Below are positions 7,211-15,429 of a stretch of DNA of 42,380 nucleotides, piece by piece. How positions within the stretch are numbered: position 1 is the stretch's first letter; each line of letters begins with the position of its first letter. The stretch is from contig JAUVHW010000004.1 in NCBI GenBank assembly GCA_030593075.1, forward strand, positions 1 through 42,380. Reading direction: 5' to 3'. The translations under genes were made by a program, and so were the position numbers. The DNA is from Ardenticatenales bacterium. GTDB lineage: Bacteria > Chloroflexota > Anaerolineae > Promineifilales > UBA4811. Under the pieces are notes generated by a model. That model ran no database searches and was not told the DNA's origin. It was given only the letters and a program-made list of their open reading frames with translations.

Positions 7211-9166
7211 ATGAAACTTTATCATCAACTGTGTGTTGCGCTGGCGTTGCCTCTGATCATCCTCCTTTTTGTGTCCATGGCCAGCGCCCAACCGCCCGTC
7301 CCTCATTCCCCAGAAGGGCGGGATGATTGTCTAGCCTGCCATCAGACCGGGGTGGGAGGCGCGCCACGAGTGGTGACCGACCATGTGGGGCGCACCAATG
7401 AAACTTGTGGCCAGTGCCACGCCCCTCTGGGCGTTGAACCGGCGGCCGTGCCGGCTATTCCGCACTCAACAGAAGGGCGGGAAGCCTGCCTGGCCTGTCA
7501 CGAGGCCGGGCTGGCAGGAGCGTCCAAGATCCCCGGTGACCATGCGGAACGCACTGACGAAACCTGTAACCAGTGTCACGTCGCGGCCGGCGCTACACCA
7601 GCCCCTGTGTCCCCCGGCGCCCTGGCACTGCCGTTGATCCCCCACCCGCTGGAGGGACAGGAAGCTTGCCTGGCCTGCCACGAGACCGGGGTGCGAGGAG
7701 CGCCCAAGCTCCCCGATGATCATGCAGGACGGACCGGCGAGACCTGCCGCCAGTGCCACCTCGCGGCCGGTGTCACGCCGGCCCCAGTACCCCCCATCCC
7801 GCACCAGGTGGAAGGGCGGGAAGCTTGTCTGGCCTGCCACGCTGGCTGGGTGGGGCAGGCGCCCCTGATTCCGGATGATCACGCCGAGCGCCTGAACGAA
7901 GTCTGCCAATCGTGTCACCAACCAGCGGTGCTCATCCTGGCCACGCCTACTGTGCCGCCGCTGCCAACTCCCATTGTGCATCCCGTGTCTCCGGCAAAGG
8001 ATTCCTGCCTGGAATGTCATCGCACGCTGGGTGGAAAGTATGCGGACATAACCTATCAGTGGGAGGGGAGCTACTTTGCCGCCTTTGGCGTGACTTGCGC
8101 CGATTGTCACGGCGGCGACCCGGGAGCGGATGACATCGTGGCTGCCAAGTCACCAGAGGCCGGCTACATCGGCGTGGCCGACAGAGCCGACATTCCGGCT
8201 CTATGTGGTTCGTGTCACACCGATGCTGAGAGGATGTACCCCCATGGGCTGCCGACCGATCAACTGAGCGAGTATGAGAAGAGCGTGCACGGACAGCTCC
8301 TGGCCCAGGGGGATGTGAACGTGCCCACTTGCTTCGATTGCCACGGCGGTCATGCTACCCTGCAGAGCGATGATCCCAGATCGAGCGTCTTTCCCTCGAA
8401 CCTGCCGGCTACCTGCGCCCGGTGTCACGCTGACGAGGAGCGCATGAAGCCCTACGGCATTCCCACTGACCAGTACGATCTGTACCAGAGAAGCGTTCAC
8501 GGACGCGCTCTGTTGATATATGGGAACACCGATGCTCCCTCCTGCGTGACCTGCCACAGTAGCCACGGAGCTACCCTTCCCGGCCAGACCGAGGTGATAG
8601 ATGTGTGCGGGCAATGTCATTCCCTGTCGGCGAGGTATTACCTGACAGGCGGGCACCGCCGTGGCATGCAGGAGGGCTCTGAGGCACCGCGTTGCATCAC
8701 CTGTCACGGTCGTTACGATGTGGAGCTTGCCAGCCTGGAGCTGTATGTCGGTGATGAGCCACGCCACTGCGGTTCTTGCCACGCCTCAGGCTCGCTGGAG
8801 AGCGCGGCAATTCAGATCATGTACCAGACCCTGGCCGGGGCAGAACAGGCTCTCCAGGCAGCGGAGCAGGCGGTGGATGAAGCCCGCGCTGCGGAGCTAG
8901 GCCTTGACGCCCAGGAGTCCCGGTTGAAAACGGCCAGAACCAGGTTCGCTGAAGCAGTGGCGGCGCAGCACGAGGTGCAACTGGAGACCATTGAGGAAAA
9001 GACCGCTGAGGTCGAGTCCATCAGTGTTGAGGTACAGGAGGCAGTAGAGAACGCCATTGCCGCAAGGGAGCGGGAGCGATTGCTACCGGGGAAAATAGCT
9101 GCTGTCTTCCTCGCGCTGGGTGGCGCTGTTCTCATTGTGCTCAGGCGACGGGCACGGGTTGGCTGA
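7211..9166 (+). CDS. 17-haem c-type cytochrome with coiled coil and C-terminal membrane anchor
   Basis: Large extracytoplasmic electron conduit of 651 residues. I chose the ATG at 7211 because GAGGAG lies 5 bases upstream and a clean signal peptide follows (LALPLIILLFVSMASAQ). I count 17 CxxCH motifs. The first eight sit in four tandem repeats of about 50 residues, each with a CLACH and a second CxxCH (CGQCH, CNQCH, CRQCH or CQSCH). The next nine lie in a less regular domain that contains SVHGQ and SVHGR segments, typical of haem-ligand histidines in NapC/NrfH-like and OmcA-like cytochromes. After the last haem (CGSCHASGS) comes an alanine- and glutamate-rich coiled coil of about 80 residues, then one helix (IAAVFLALGGAVLIVL) and RRRARVG, a stop-transfer anchor. 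The NrfD gene begins one base after its stop codon. Confidence 0.92.
   Translation: MKLYHQLCVALALPLIILLFVSMASAQPPVPHSPEGRDDCLACHQTGVGGAPRVVTDHVGRTNETCGQCHAPLGVEPAAVPAIPHSTEGREACLACHEAGLAGASKIPGDHAERTDETCNQCHVAAGATPAPVSPGALALPLIPHPLEGQEACLACHETGVRGAPKLPDDHAGRTGETCRQCHLAAGVTPAPVPPIPHQVEGREACLACHAGWVGQAPLIPDDHAERLNEVCQSCHQPAVLILATPTVPPLPTPIVHPVSPAKDSCLECHRTLGGKYADITYQWEGSYFAAFGVTCADCHGGDPGADDIVAAKSPEAGYIGVADRADIPALCGSCHTDAERMYPHGLPTDQLSEYEKSVHGQLLAQGDVNVPTCFDCHGGHATLQSDDPRSSVFPSNLPATCARCHADEERMKPYGIPTDQYDLYQRSVHGRALLIYGNTDAPSCVTCHSSHGATLPGQTEVIDVCGQCHSLSARYYLTGGHRRGMQEGSEAPRCITCHGRYDVELASLELYVGDEPRHCGSCHASGSLESAAIQIMYQTLAGAEQALQAAEQAVDEARAAELGLDAQESRLKTARTRFAEAVAAQHEVQLETIEEKTAEVESISVEVQEAVENAIAARERERLLPGKIAAVFLALGGAVLIVLRRRARVG
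7298..7930 (+). repeat. Four tandem ~50-residue di-haem repeats inside the cytochrome
   Basis: Each unit reads roughly IPH-x4-EGREACLACH, then about 20 residues with a DHAER or DHAGR element, then C-x-x-CH and an Ala/Pro-rich linker (TPAPVPP). Units start near VPHSPEGR, IPHSTEGR, IPHPLEGQ and IPHQVEGR. The nucleotide similarity is still high, notably between units 2 and 3, which points to recent tandem duplication within the gene. Confidence 0.85.
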
Positions 9167-9167
9167 C

Positions 9168-10514
9168 ATGGCGCGCGTTATTGCTGAGCAAGACATGATA
9201 TTGCTCCAACCTATAATGCGCACTGGCCTGCGATTCTATCTGCTAGTGGCGGCCTTGCTCGCGGTCATTACCTGGGGCTTCTCCACCTACTATCGCCAGT
9301 TGACCGAAGGGCTGTGGGTGACCGGCTTGAACAGACCCGTTGTCTGGGGATTGTACATCATCAATTTCGTGTTTTTTATCGGGATCAGCTATGCCGGGAC
9401 GTTGACCTCGGCTGTCCTACGGGTCACCCAGGCGGAGTGGCGGAGGCCCATCACTCGTGTGGCCGAGGCGATCACCCTCTTTGCTCTTCTCCTCGGAGCG
9501 TCTCAGGTCATCATTGATCTGGGCCGGCCGGACAGGATGATCAAGTTGATCACGCATGGCCGTCTTCAATCGCCGCTGCTCTGGGACGTGGGTACGCTCG
9601 CCATGTATATGTTGGGCAGCCTGACCTACCTCTATCTACCGCTGATCCCAGATGTGGCCATTCTGCGAGACCACCTGGGAACGCAAGTCCCGGCCTGGCG
9701 GAGGAGGCTGTATCAGATTCTCTCCCTGGGCTGGCAGGGCAACGCTGAGCAGCGGCGGCGGCTGGAGAAGGGTATCAACATCATGGCCGTCTTTATCATA
9801 CCGGTGGCCGTTTTGGCTCACGCTGTTGTGTCGTGGATCTTCGGAATGACCCTGCGACCCATGTGGCACAGCACCATCCTGGGGCCTTACTTCCTGCTGG
9901 GTGCTATCTTTTCGGGCACCGCCACCCTCGTTATCGCCATGACCATTATGCGCCAGGTGTTGCACCTGGAGGCGTATATCACGATCAAGCAATACAACTA
10001 CCTGGGACTGCTTCTGCTGGTTATGAGCCTTTTCTGGTTCTATTTCACCGGCGCAGAATACCTGACCACTTTCTACGGTGATCTCCCTGATGAAATGACG
10101 GTACTCCTGTCCAAGCTCGTTGGAGAGTTCAGCTGGCCCTTCTGGGCGATGATCCTGTGCAACTTTGTGGTGCCGGTGAGCATCTTGATCTGGAAGAGGG
10201 GACGGGGAGTAGTTGGCACTTTCATCTCCGGTGTAGCCATTAACATCGGGATGTGGCTGGAGCGATTCACTATCGTCGTACCCACCCTGACCCGACCACG
10301 GCTCACGTTCTATGGTATTGGAATCTACCGGCCGACTTTGACTGAATGGGGCCTCTTTGCCAGCTCGGCGGCCATGTTTGTCCTGCTGCTCGCGCTGTTC
10401 CTCAAGCTGTTCCCCGCCGTTTCCATCTGGGAGGTGGAGGAAGGCAGAGAGATAGTAGCAGCCAAACAAGCTGTGGCCAGCATAGCCGCTTCGTCCGAGG
10501 GACCTGTTCGCTAG
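9168..10514 (+). CDS. NrfD/PsrC-family integral membrane subunit, copy 2
   Basis: Quinone-interacting membrane subunit of 448 residues, paralogous to copy 1 at 2375-3724. The ATG at 9168, one base after the cytochrome stop codon, gives the same N-terminal architecture as copy 1: a short soluble leader (LLQPIMRTGLRFYLL), then about nine or ten helices. The ORF-track start at 9120 overlaps the cytochrome and is not needed. Shared motifs include GLYIINFVFFIGISYAGTL, HAVVSWIFGMT and NIGMWLERFTIVVPTLTRPR. The one-base gap to a membrane-anchored cytochrome suggests co-translational assembly. Confidence 0.92.
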   Translation: MARVIAEQDMILLQPIMRTGLRFYLLVAALLAVITWGFSTYYRQLTEGLWVTGLNRPVVWGLYIINFVFFIGISYAGTLTSAVLRVTQAEWRRPITRVAEAITLFALLLGASQVIIDLGRPDRMIKLITHGRLQSPLLWDVGTLAMYMLGSLTYLYLPLIPDVAILRDHLGTQVPAWRRRLYQILSLGWQGNAEQRRRLEKGINIMAVFIIPVAVLAHAVVSWIFGMTLRPMWHSTILGPYFLLGAIFSGTATLVIAMTIMRQVLHLEAYITIKQYNYLGLLLLVMSLFWFYFTGAEYLTTFYGDLPDEMTVLLSKLVGEFSWPFWAMILCNFVVPVSILIWKRGRGVVGTFISGVAINIGMWLERFTIVVPTLTRPRLTFYGIGIYRPTLTEWGLFASSAAMFVLLLALFLKLFPAVSIWEVEEGREIVAAKQAVASIAASSEGPVR

Positions 10515-10534
10515 ATTCGATTGAGTGGAATGAA

Positions 10535-10672
10535 ATGGGCGACCTGAGCATATTGGGCAAGATATTCACAGAGACTGGCTATGGCGGGGCCATCGTACTC
10601 ATCGCACTCTTAACCTGTCTTGCCTTCTACGGCTCCCTGATTGCCTGGATCGCACGAGGAAAGGAGGAATAG
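10535..10672 (+). CDS. 45-residue single-helix membrane peptide after NrfD copy 2
   Basis: Starts 20 bases after NrfD copy 2. MGDLSILGKIFTETGYGG leads into one hydrophobic helix (AIVLIALLTCLAFYGSLIAW), then a charged tail RGKEE. The ribosome site is weak (GAGTGGAATG). It occupies the same place as the 32-residue peptide behind NrfD copy 1, although the sequences are not obviously alike. Likely a small accessory membrane subunit (inference). I do not recognise a family. Confidence 0.65.
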   Translation: MGDLSILGKIFTETGYGGAIVLIALLTCLAFYGSLIAWIARGKEE

Positions 10673-10755
10673 GCAAAGAGGCAGGACGACTTTTTCAGAA
10701 GCTGGAAGTGAGACACTCGTAACCTATCACACAACAAGACTAAGGAGGAAACAAA

Positions 10756-11553
10756 ATGACGACTCTCTTTGAATTGCTTCCCTGGATTACGGTGGCCCTA
10801 GTGACAGCCCTGGTCTTCCTGGTTCCGGCCATCAAGATCGTACAGCAGTACGAACGCGGTGTGGTGCTGCGCCTCGGCAGACTAGTCGCCACCAGGGATC
10901 CCGGTTTCAACCTGATCATCCCCTACGTGGATCGGATGATCAAGGTTGACATGCGTACCCTGACCTGGGTCTTGAAGGAACGCCAGGAGATCATCACACG
11001 GGACAACGTGACCGTCCACGTGGATGCCGTGGTGTACTTTAACGTCTTTGATCCGGTGAAGGCTGTTCTCAACGTAGAAGACTACAAGACAGCCACCGAG
11101 CAGTTGGCGTTGACCACCCTGCGGAGCGTCCTGGGCCAATCGGATCTGGACGAACTCTTGGCGCATCGAGACCGGGTCAACGAGCGACTGCGGGAGATTA
11201 TTGACGAGCACACCGAGGAACCCTGGGGCGTCCGGGTCAGCCTGGTGGAGGTCAAGGATGCGTTGCTTCCCGAGGCCATGCAGCGGGCGATGGCCAGGCA
11301 GGCTGAGGCGGAGCGCGAGAAACGGGCGAAGATCATCCACGCTGAAGGTGAGTACGCGGCGGCTGAGACTCTGAAGCAGGCAGCAGACATCATCGCCGAA
11401 CAGCCGATCTCGTTGCAGCTCAGGTATCTCCAGGCCCTGGTCGAGATGGCCGGCGAGAGTGGCTCCACCATCATCCCCTTGCCCCTCGACTTGCTGGGCG
11501 GCATCGCGCAGGCCCTGAAGGGAGCGGGATCGCAGGGGGAAGGAAGCGAGTGA
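10756..11553 (+). CDS. Slipin / stomatin-like SPFH-domain membrane protein
   Basis: Protein of 265 residues with one N-terminal membrane helix (ITVALVTALVFLVPAIKIV), then an SPFH/band-7 domain starting QQYERGVVLRLGR and containing DPGFNLIIPYVDRM. A helical stretch rich in Ala, Glu and Arg follows (ARQAEAEREKRAKIIHAEGEY), typical of slipins and prohibitin-like scaffolds that oligomerise on the inner membrane. The C-terminus has the family motif SLQLRYLQALVEMAGE. A strong ribosome site, TAAGGAGGAAAC, precedes the ATG. It closes the respiratory cluster, 83 bases after the small peptide. A role in organising the membrane complexes is plausible but inferred. No NfeD partner gene is adjacent. Confidence 0.9.
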   Translation: MTTLFELLPWITVALVTALVFLVPAIKIVQQYERGVVLRLGRLVATRDPGFNLIIPYVDRMIKVDMRTLTWVLKERQEIITRDNVTVHVDAVVYFNVFDPVKAVLNVEDYKTATEQLALTTLRSVLGQSDLDELLAHRDRVNERLREIIDEHTEEPWGVRVSLVEVKDALLPEAMQRAMARQAEAEREKRAKIIHAEGEYAAAETLKQAADIIAEQPISLQLRYLQALVEMAGESGSTIIPLPLDLLGGIAQALKGAGSQGEGSE

Positions 11554-11788
11554 GACCCCCAGCCTGCTACGACGGGACTGCCCTGGGCACCCGGGCGGGT
11601 TTCCACTGACTCTCGGCGCGTTGTCACCCCGCCCGATGGCTGGCATCATCCTGGCATGCGCCGAGTCCCTGACCGCCGTGAATGGTGGCGTCCTCTCATC
11701 TCAGACGCTCAGGCGCGGCCGGTCGATGCCAGCTTTCCACCTGGTCTCGACTGTACGTAACGCGAGCGACTAGCTGGCTGATCGGTGG

Positions 11789-11817
11789 TTGGACATTACC
11801 GGTCATTCTAGTACAAT
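11789..11817 (+). promoter_or_regulatory. Candidate sigma70-type promoter for the cytochrome bc operon
   Basis: TTGGAC (11789-11794), a 17-base spacer, then TACAAT (11812-11817), about 110 bases before the flavoprotein gene. It is the clearest signal in the 375-base gap 11554-11928. I see no gene and no convincing terminator in the rest of that gap. Confidence 0.45.
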
Positions 11818-11928
11818 GAATTCCGAGATTCGCCGGAGTCGAGCCCGGGGCCGGTCCGCCACCTGCGATGGTGGGGCCGTCTTGGCTGGCTGATCATATC
11901 TGGGGTACCGCTACCAAGAACGTCGACA

Positions 11929-13839
11929 GTGGACCGCGAGTTGCCAGCACGCAGAAGATATCAGGTCGAGATTCCTACGCTCGATTACTACCGGCGCCAG
12001 ATCAAGTGCCAGTATGCCTGCCCGGTCAGGACCGACGCCCAGGGGTATGTGACAGCTATTGCCGAGGGCGACTACGAGCGGGCCTACCATATCGCCCGTG
12101 AGCCTAACCCCCTGGCTGGAGTGTGCGGGCGAGTCTGTACTGCGCTCTGTGAGGAGGAATGCCGGAGAGGTGCAATTGACGACTCGATAACCATTCGGGC
12201 ACTCAAGCGTTTTGCCCAGGAGAGGGGAGCAAGCGAGAGAGCAGAAGAGAAGGTGCCTCGTTCAGGCAAGCGAGTGGCCGTAATCGGCTCCGGGCCAGCG
12301 GGGCTAGCGGCCGCTCATGACCTGGCCCTCCTGGGGCATCAGGTCACCATATTCGAAGCCGCCGAGGCAGCAGGGGGGATGATGCGCCTGGGAATACCGG
12401 CCTATCGGCTGCCCAGAGACCTGCTGGACCGGGAAATACGGGCCATCCTAGAGTTGGGCGTGGACCTGCGGCTCAACACCCCTGTTGGTCCTGACCTATC
12501 CCTGTCCGATCTGCGTGCTCAAGGGTTCGAGACCATCTTCATCGCTCTGGGTGCACATAGAAGCCGCGATATGGCTATCGAGGGCGTCGAACTGGATGGG
12601 GTGCTGAGGGCGGTGGACTTCCTCTTGAACGCCAATTTGGGCTACAAGGTTGAGTTGGGCAAGAAGGTGCTGATTGTTGGTGCCGGAGGCGTGGCGTTTG
12701 ATGTGGCGCGCACTGCGCTCCGCAGGTTGGAGGATGTCGATGCTCTGAGCCAGGAAGAGAGAGACCGTATCCTGACTGCGGCTGGGGATGCTCTGCAGCA
12801 AATGGCGGGCCTTGGCGATGGCAGGGTAGAGGACTTGACCGCCGCCATAGATACGGCTCGCTGGGTTCTACGTCTGGGGGTCAGGGATGTGCACATGGTC
12901 TGCCTCGAATCGCAGCAGGAGATGCCGGCCGACGTACGGGAGATCACCGAAGCCCTCGAGGAAGGCATCCAGATACATACTCGGCTGGGCCCCAAGAGAA
13001 TCCTGGGCCGCGAGGGCAAGGTGGTCGGCCTGGAAACCATCGCGGCAGCCTCGGTCTTTGACAGCGAAGGGCGATTCAACCCCGTGTACATCCCCGATAC
13101 GGAGACGATCATCCAAGCGGACACGGTGATAATAGCCATTGGCCAAACCTCTGACCTCTCCTTCATCGGGGAGGGTAATGGCATCGAGACCACCGGGCGG
13201 GGAACGATCGTCGTTGATCCTGACACCCTGGCGACCACCGCGCCGGGGGTGTTTGCTGGCGGGGACGTGGTCTTTGGGCCCCGGGTGCTCATCGAGGCCA
13301 TAGCCGACGGGCGGAAGGCAGCCCGCGCCATTGACGACTACCTGCGGGGCAGACACTCCCCCTCCGTCTGGAGGGGGCACATGACGGTCATCCTACCCTA
13401 CTCCATGCCCGCTGGCTACGAGAAGCTCAAGTGGCAGCGCAGGGTACCAACTCTGCCTGTTGAGCGACGCATCGGTGTCGCTGAGGTGGAACTGGGATAC
13501 GCTGAGAGGGAGGCCACAGAGCAGGCAAAGCGTTGCCTCAGGTGCAGCGTGAACACCGTCTTCGACGGTGACGAGTGCATCCTGTGCGGCGGCTGTGTCG
13601 ATGTCTGTCCCGAGCGTTGCCTAAAGATGGTGCCGCTGGAGCTCCTAGCGGAGAACCCACACCTGGCGGCATTGGTGGCGGCTCGCTTCGGGCGTCCCCT
13701 GGCCGGGTTCCCCGACGCATTGGGCACAGCCATGATAAAGGACGAGACGCGCTGTATCCGCTGCGGGTTGTGTGCCAGTCGCTGCCCTACGGGAGCTATC
13801 ACCATGGAAGCACTGAGCTTGGTCGAGGAATACGTGTAG
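11929..13839 (+). CDS. GltD-like FAD/NAD(P)-dependent FeS oxidoreductase with C-terminal ferredoxin domain
   Basis: Flavoprotein of 636 residues related to the glutamate synthase small subunit (GltD) and NfnB. The N-terminus has the FeS domain of that family (CQYACPVRTDAQ, then GVCGRVCTALCEEECRRG). An FAD dinucleotide motif follows (VAVIGSGPAGLAAAHDL), then an NAD(P) motif (VLIVGAGGVAFDVARTAL) and the C-terminal FAD element (GVFAGGDVVFGPR). The last about 110 residues add a two-cluster ferredoxin (CILCGGCVDVCPERC and CIRCGLCASRCPTGAI). No glutamate synthase large subunit is nearby. The gene heads a cytochrome b/Rieske/cytochrome c operon, so it may feed NAD(P)H electrons into that complex or the quinone pool (inference). 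The GTG start at 11929 has no clear ribosome site, so the exact start is uncertain. Confidence 0.87.
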   Translation: MDRELPARRRYQVEIPTLDYYRRQIKCQYACPVRTDAQGYVTAIAEGDYERAYHIAREPNPLAGVCGRVCTALCEEECRRGAIDDSITIRALKRFAQERGASERAEEKVPRSGKRVAVIGSGPAGLAAAHDLALLGHQVTIFEAAEAAGGMMRLGIPAYRLPRDLLDREIRAILELGVDLRLNTPVGPDLSLSDLRAQGFETIFIALGAHRSRDMAIEGVELDGVLRAVDFLLNANLGYKVELGKKVLIVGAGGVAFDVARTALRRLEDVDALSQEERDRILTAAGDALQQMAGLGDGRVEDLTAAIDTARWVLRLGVRDVHMVCLESQQEMPADVREITEALEEGIQIHTRLGPKRILGREGKVVGLETIAAASVFDSEGRFNPVYIPDTETIIQADTVIIAIGQTSDLSFIGEGNGIETTGRGTIVVDPDTLATTAPGVFAGGDVVFGPRVLIEAIADGRKAARAIDDYLRGRHSPSVWRGHMTVILPYSMPAGYEKLKWQRRVPTLPVERRIGVAEVELGYAEREATEQAKRCLRCSVNTVFDGDECILCGGCVDVCPERCLKMVPLELLAENPHLAALVAARFGRPLAGFPDALGTAMIKDETRCIRCGLCASRCPTGAITMEALSLVEEYV

Positions 13840-13877
13840 CTATGCCGGGCTGGAGGCAGAGAGAGGGCGAGAAAGAG

Positions 13878-14639
13878 ATGAGTATGGCGGCGAACCTGCT
13901 CGACCGCCTCGTCCACGGGGTCACGAACTCTCGGGTGTGGCGCTCCTTCTTCCGCCACGGGCTGCCAGACAACGACCTCGATCGCTCGCTCACGATCACC
14001 AGCAACCTTTTCCTGCACCTGCACCCGGTTCGGGTGCGAAAGCACGGGTTGCGGCTGACCTACACCTGGGGGCTGGGCGGGATTAGCTTCTTTCTGTTTC
14101 TGGTGTTGGGCGTCACTGGGGGGCTGCTGATGTTTGAGTACGTCCCCTCGGTGGACCGGGCCTACGGTGACATCGTCCGCATTCAGACTAGCGTCCCCTT
14201 TGGGGCGCTGCTGCGTAACCTCCACCGCTGGTCGGCCGAGTTGATGGTGCTGACGGTGTTTCTGCATCTGTGCCGCGTTTTCTACACCGGGGCCTACAAG
14301 CCGCCCCGCGAGTTCAACTGGATCGTGGGGCTGGCGGCCGGCTTTCTCACCCTGGCCTTCAGTTACACTGGATATCTGTTGCCCTGGGATCAACTGGCCT
14401 ATTGGGGTATCACTGTGGGCAGCAACATCGCCGGCTACGTCCCACTGGTGGGCGATCAGGTTAGAGTTCTGCTGCTAGGCGGCCCGACGGCGGGGCAGCC
14501 AGCCCTCATCCGTTTCTACAACCTCCACGTCTTCGTCCTGTCGGCCAGCATGGCTGTCGTACTGGGAATCCACTTCTGGAGAGTGCGCAAGGACGGTGGC
14601 ATCTCAGGGCCACCGCCGGCTGAGGAGAAGCGCGAGTGA
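13878..14639 (+). CDS. Cytochrome b N-terminal half (b6-type) of a bc complex
   Basis: Di-haem quinol-oxidising subunit (253 residues from ATG 13878). In-frame alternatives at 13842 and 13884 cannot be excluded because no start has a strong ribosome site. After a soluble leader come helices with the cytochrome b signatures: GGISFFLFLVLGVTGGLLMF, the haem-ligand helix LLRNLHRWSAELMVLTVFLH, then SYTGYLLPWDQLAYW (Qo-site region). The last helix contains FYNLHVFVLSASMAVVLGIH. Paired histidines in the second and fourth helices fit two b haems. Its stop overlaps the start of the C-terminal subunit (TGATG), the split arrangement of cytochrome b6/subunit IV. Confidence 0.9.
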   Translation: MSMAANLLDRLVHGVTNSRVWRSFFRHGLPDNDLDRSLTITSNLFLHLHPVRVRKHGLRLTYTWGLGGISFFLFLVLGVTGGLLMFEYVPSVDRAYGDIVRIQTSVPFGALLRNLHRWSAELMVLTVFLHLCRVFYTGAYKPPREFNWIVGLAAGFLTLAFSYTGYLLPWDQLAYWGITVGSNIAGYVPLVGDQVRVLLLGGPTAGQPALIRFYNLHVFVLSASMAVVLGIHFWRVRKDGGISGPPPAEEKRE

Positions 14640-15382
14640 TGGACGAGAGGCAAGATCCCCAGATCTTCCCCGCTGATACGAGCAAAACGTACGGCCTGAT
14701 GGAGCTGGCCCGAGGGACCTCGCCTCTGGTGGCGAAAGAGCCTGAGGACACGGTGATGACCTTTCCCCACCTGGTCATCATTGAGGTCCTGGCCGCGCTG
14801 GCGGTGATGGTTCTGCTACTGATCCTTTCGGCGGTGCGCGACGCTCCGCTGGAGGAGGCCGCCAACCCTGATATTTCGCCAAGCCCGGCCAAGGCGGCCT
14901 GGTACCTGATGGGCATCCAGGAACTGATCCTGCACATGCACCCCACGTGGGGGGCCATCATAGTGCCTGGACTGGCAGGCCTGGCCCTGGCGGCCGTTCC
15001 GTACCTCGACCGCAGCCAGCAGGATGTGGGTCGGTGGTTTGCCGGCCCGCGGGGCAGGCGCATCGCCCTGTGCACCGCAGTGGGTACCCTACTTGTGGTC
15101 CCGGCGCTGGTGGCGCTGGACAGCCTAAAGGGAGTGCGGAGCGTGTGGCCCGGCGTTCCCCCCCTTGTGGCAGGAATTGTCATCCCGTTGGGGACCCTGC
15201 TCGTGCTGCTGGCAGTGCTCTATGCCGTCCTGCGCCAGTTCAGAGCTTCGGTACGAGAAATGATGATCGCCTACTTTACCATCTTGGTCGTGGGCCTCGT
15301 CGTCCTGACCCTGGCGATGCTGCTGTTCCGGGGGCCAGGCATGCAGCTCTATTGGCCGTGGGCCATGCCGGCCGGACATTAA
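14639..15382 (+). CDS. Cytochrome b C-terminal subunit (subunit IV-like)
   Basis: 247-residue membrane protein completing the split cytochrome b. ATG 14639 overlaps the previous stop as TGATG; the track start is the GTG just before it. After a soluble N-terminus with FPADTSKTYGLMEL comes a helix, then NPDISPSPAKAAWYLMGIQE, the equivalent of the Qo-loop PEWY region, here with AAWY in place of PEWY. HMHPTWGAIIVPGLAGLAL follows, then additional C-terminal helices. Variation in the PEWY motif is known among menaquinol-using bc complexes, so menaquinone is the likely substrate (inference). Confidence 0.87.
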   Translation: MDERQDPQIFPADTSKTYGLMELARGTSPLVAKEPEDTVMTFPHLVIIEVLAALAVMVLLLILSAVRDAPLEEAANPDISPSPAKAAWYLMGIQELILHMHPTWGAIIVPGLAGLALAAVPYLDRSQQDVGRWFAGPRGRRIALCTAVGTLLVVPALVALDSLKGVRSVWPGVPPLVAGIVIPLGTLLVLLAVLYAVLRQFRASVREMMIAYFTILVVGLVVLTLAMLLFRGPGMQLYWPWAMPAGH

Positions 15383-15429
15383 GGCCTGTAACAAGTGATG
15401 ATTGACGACTAGAGACAGGAAGGTGCGAC

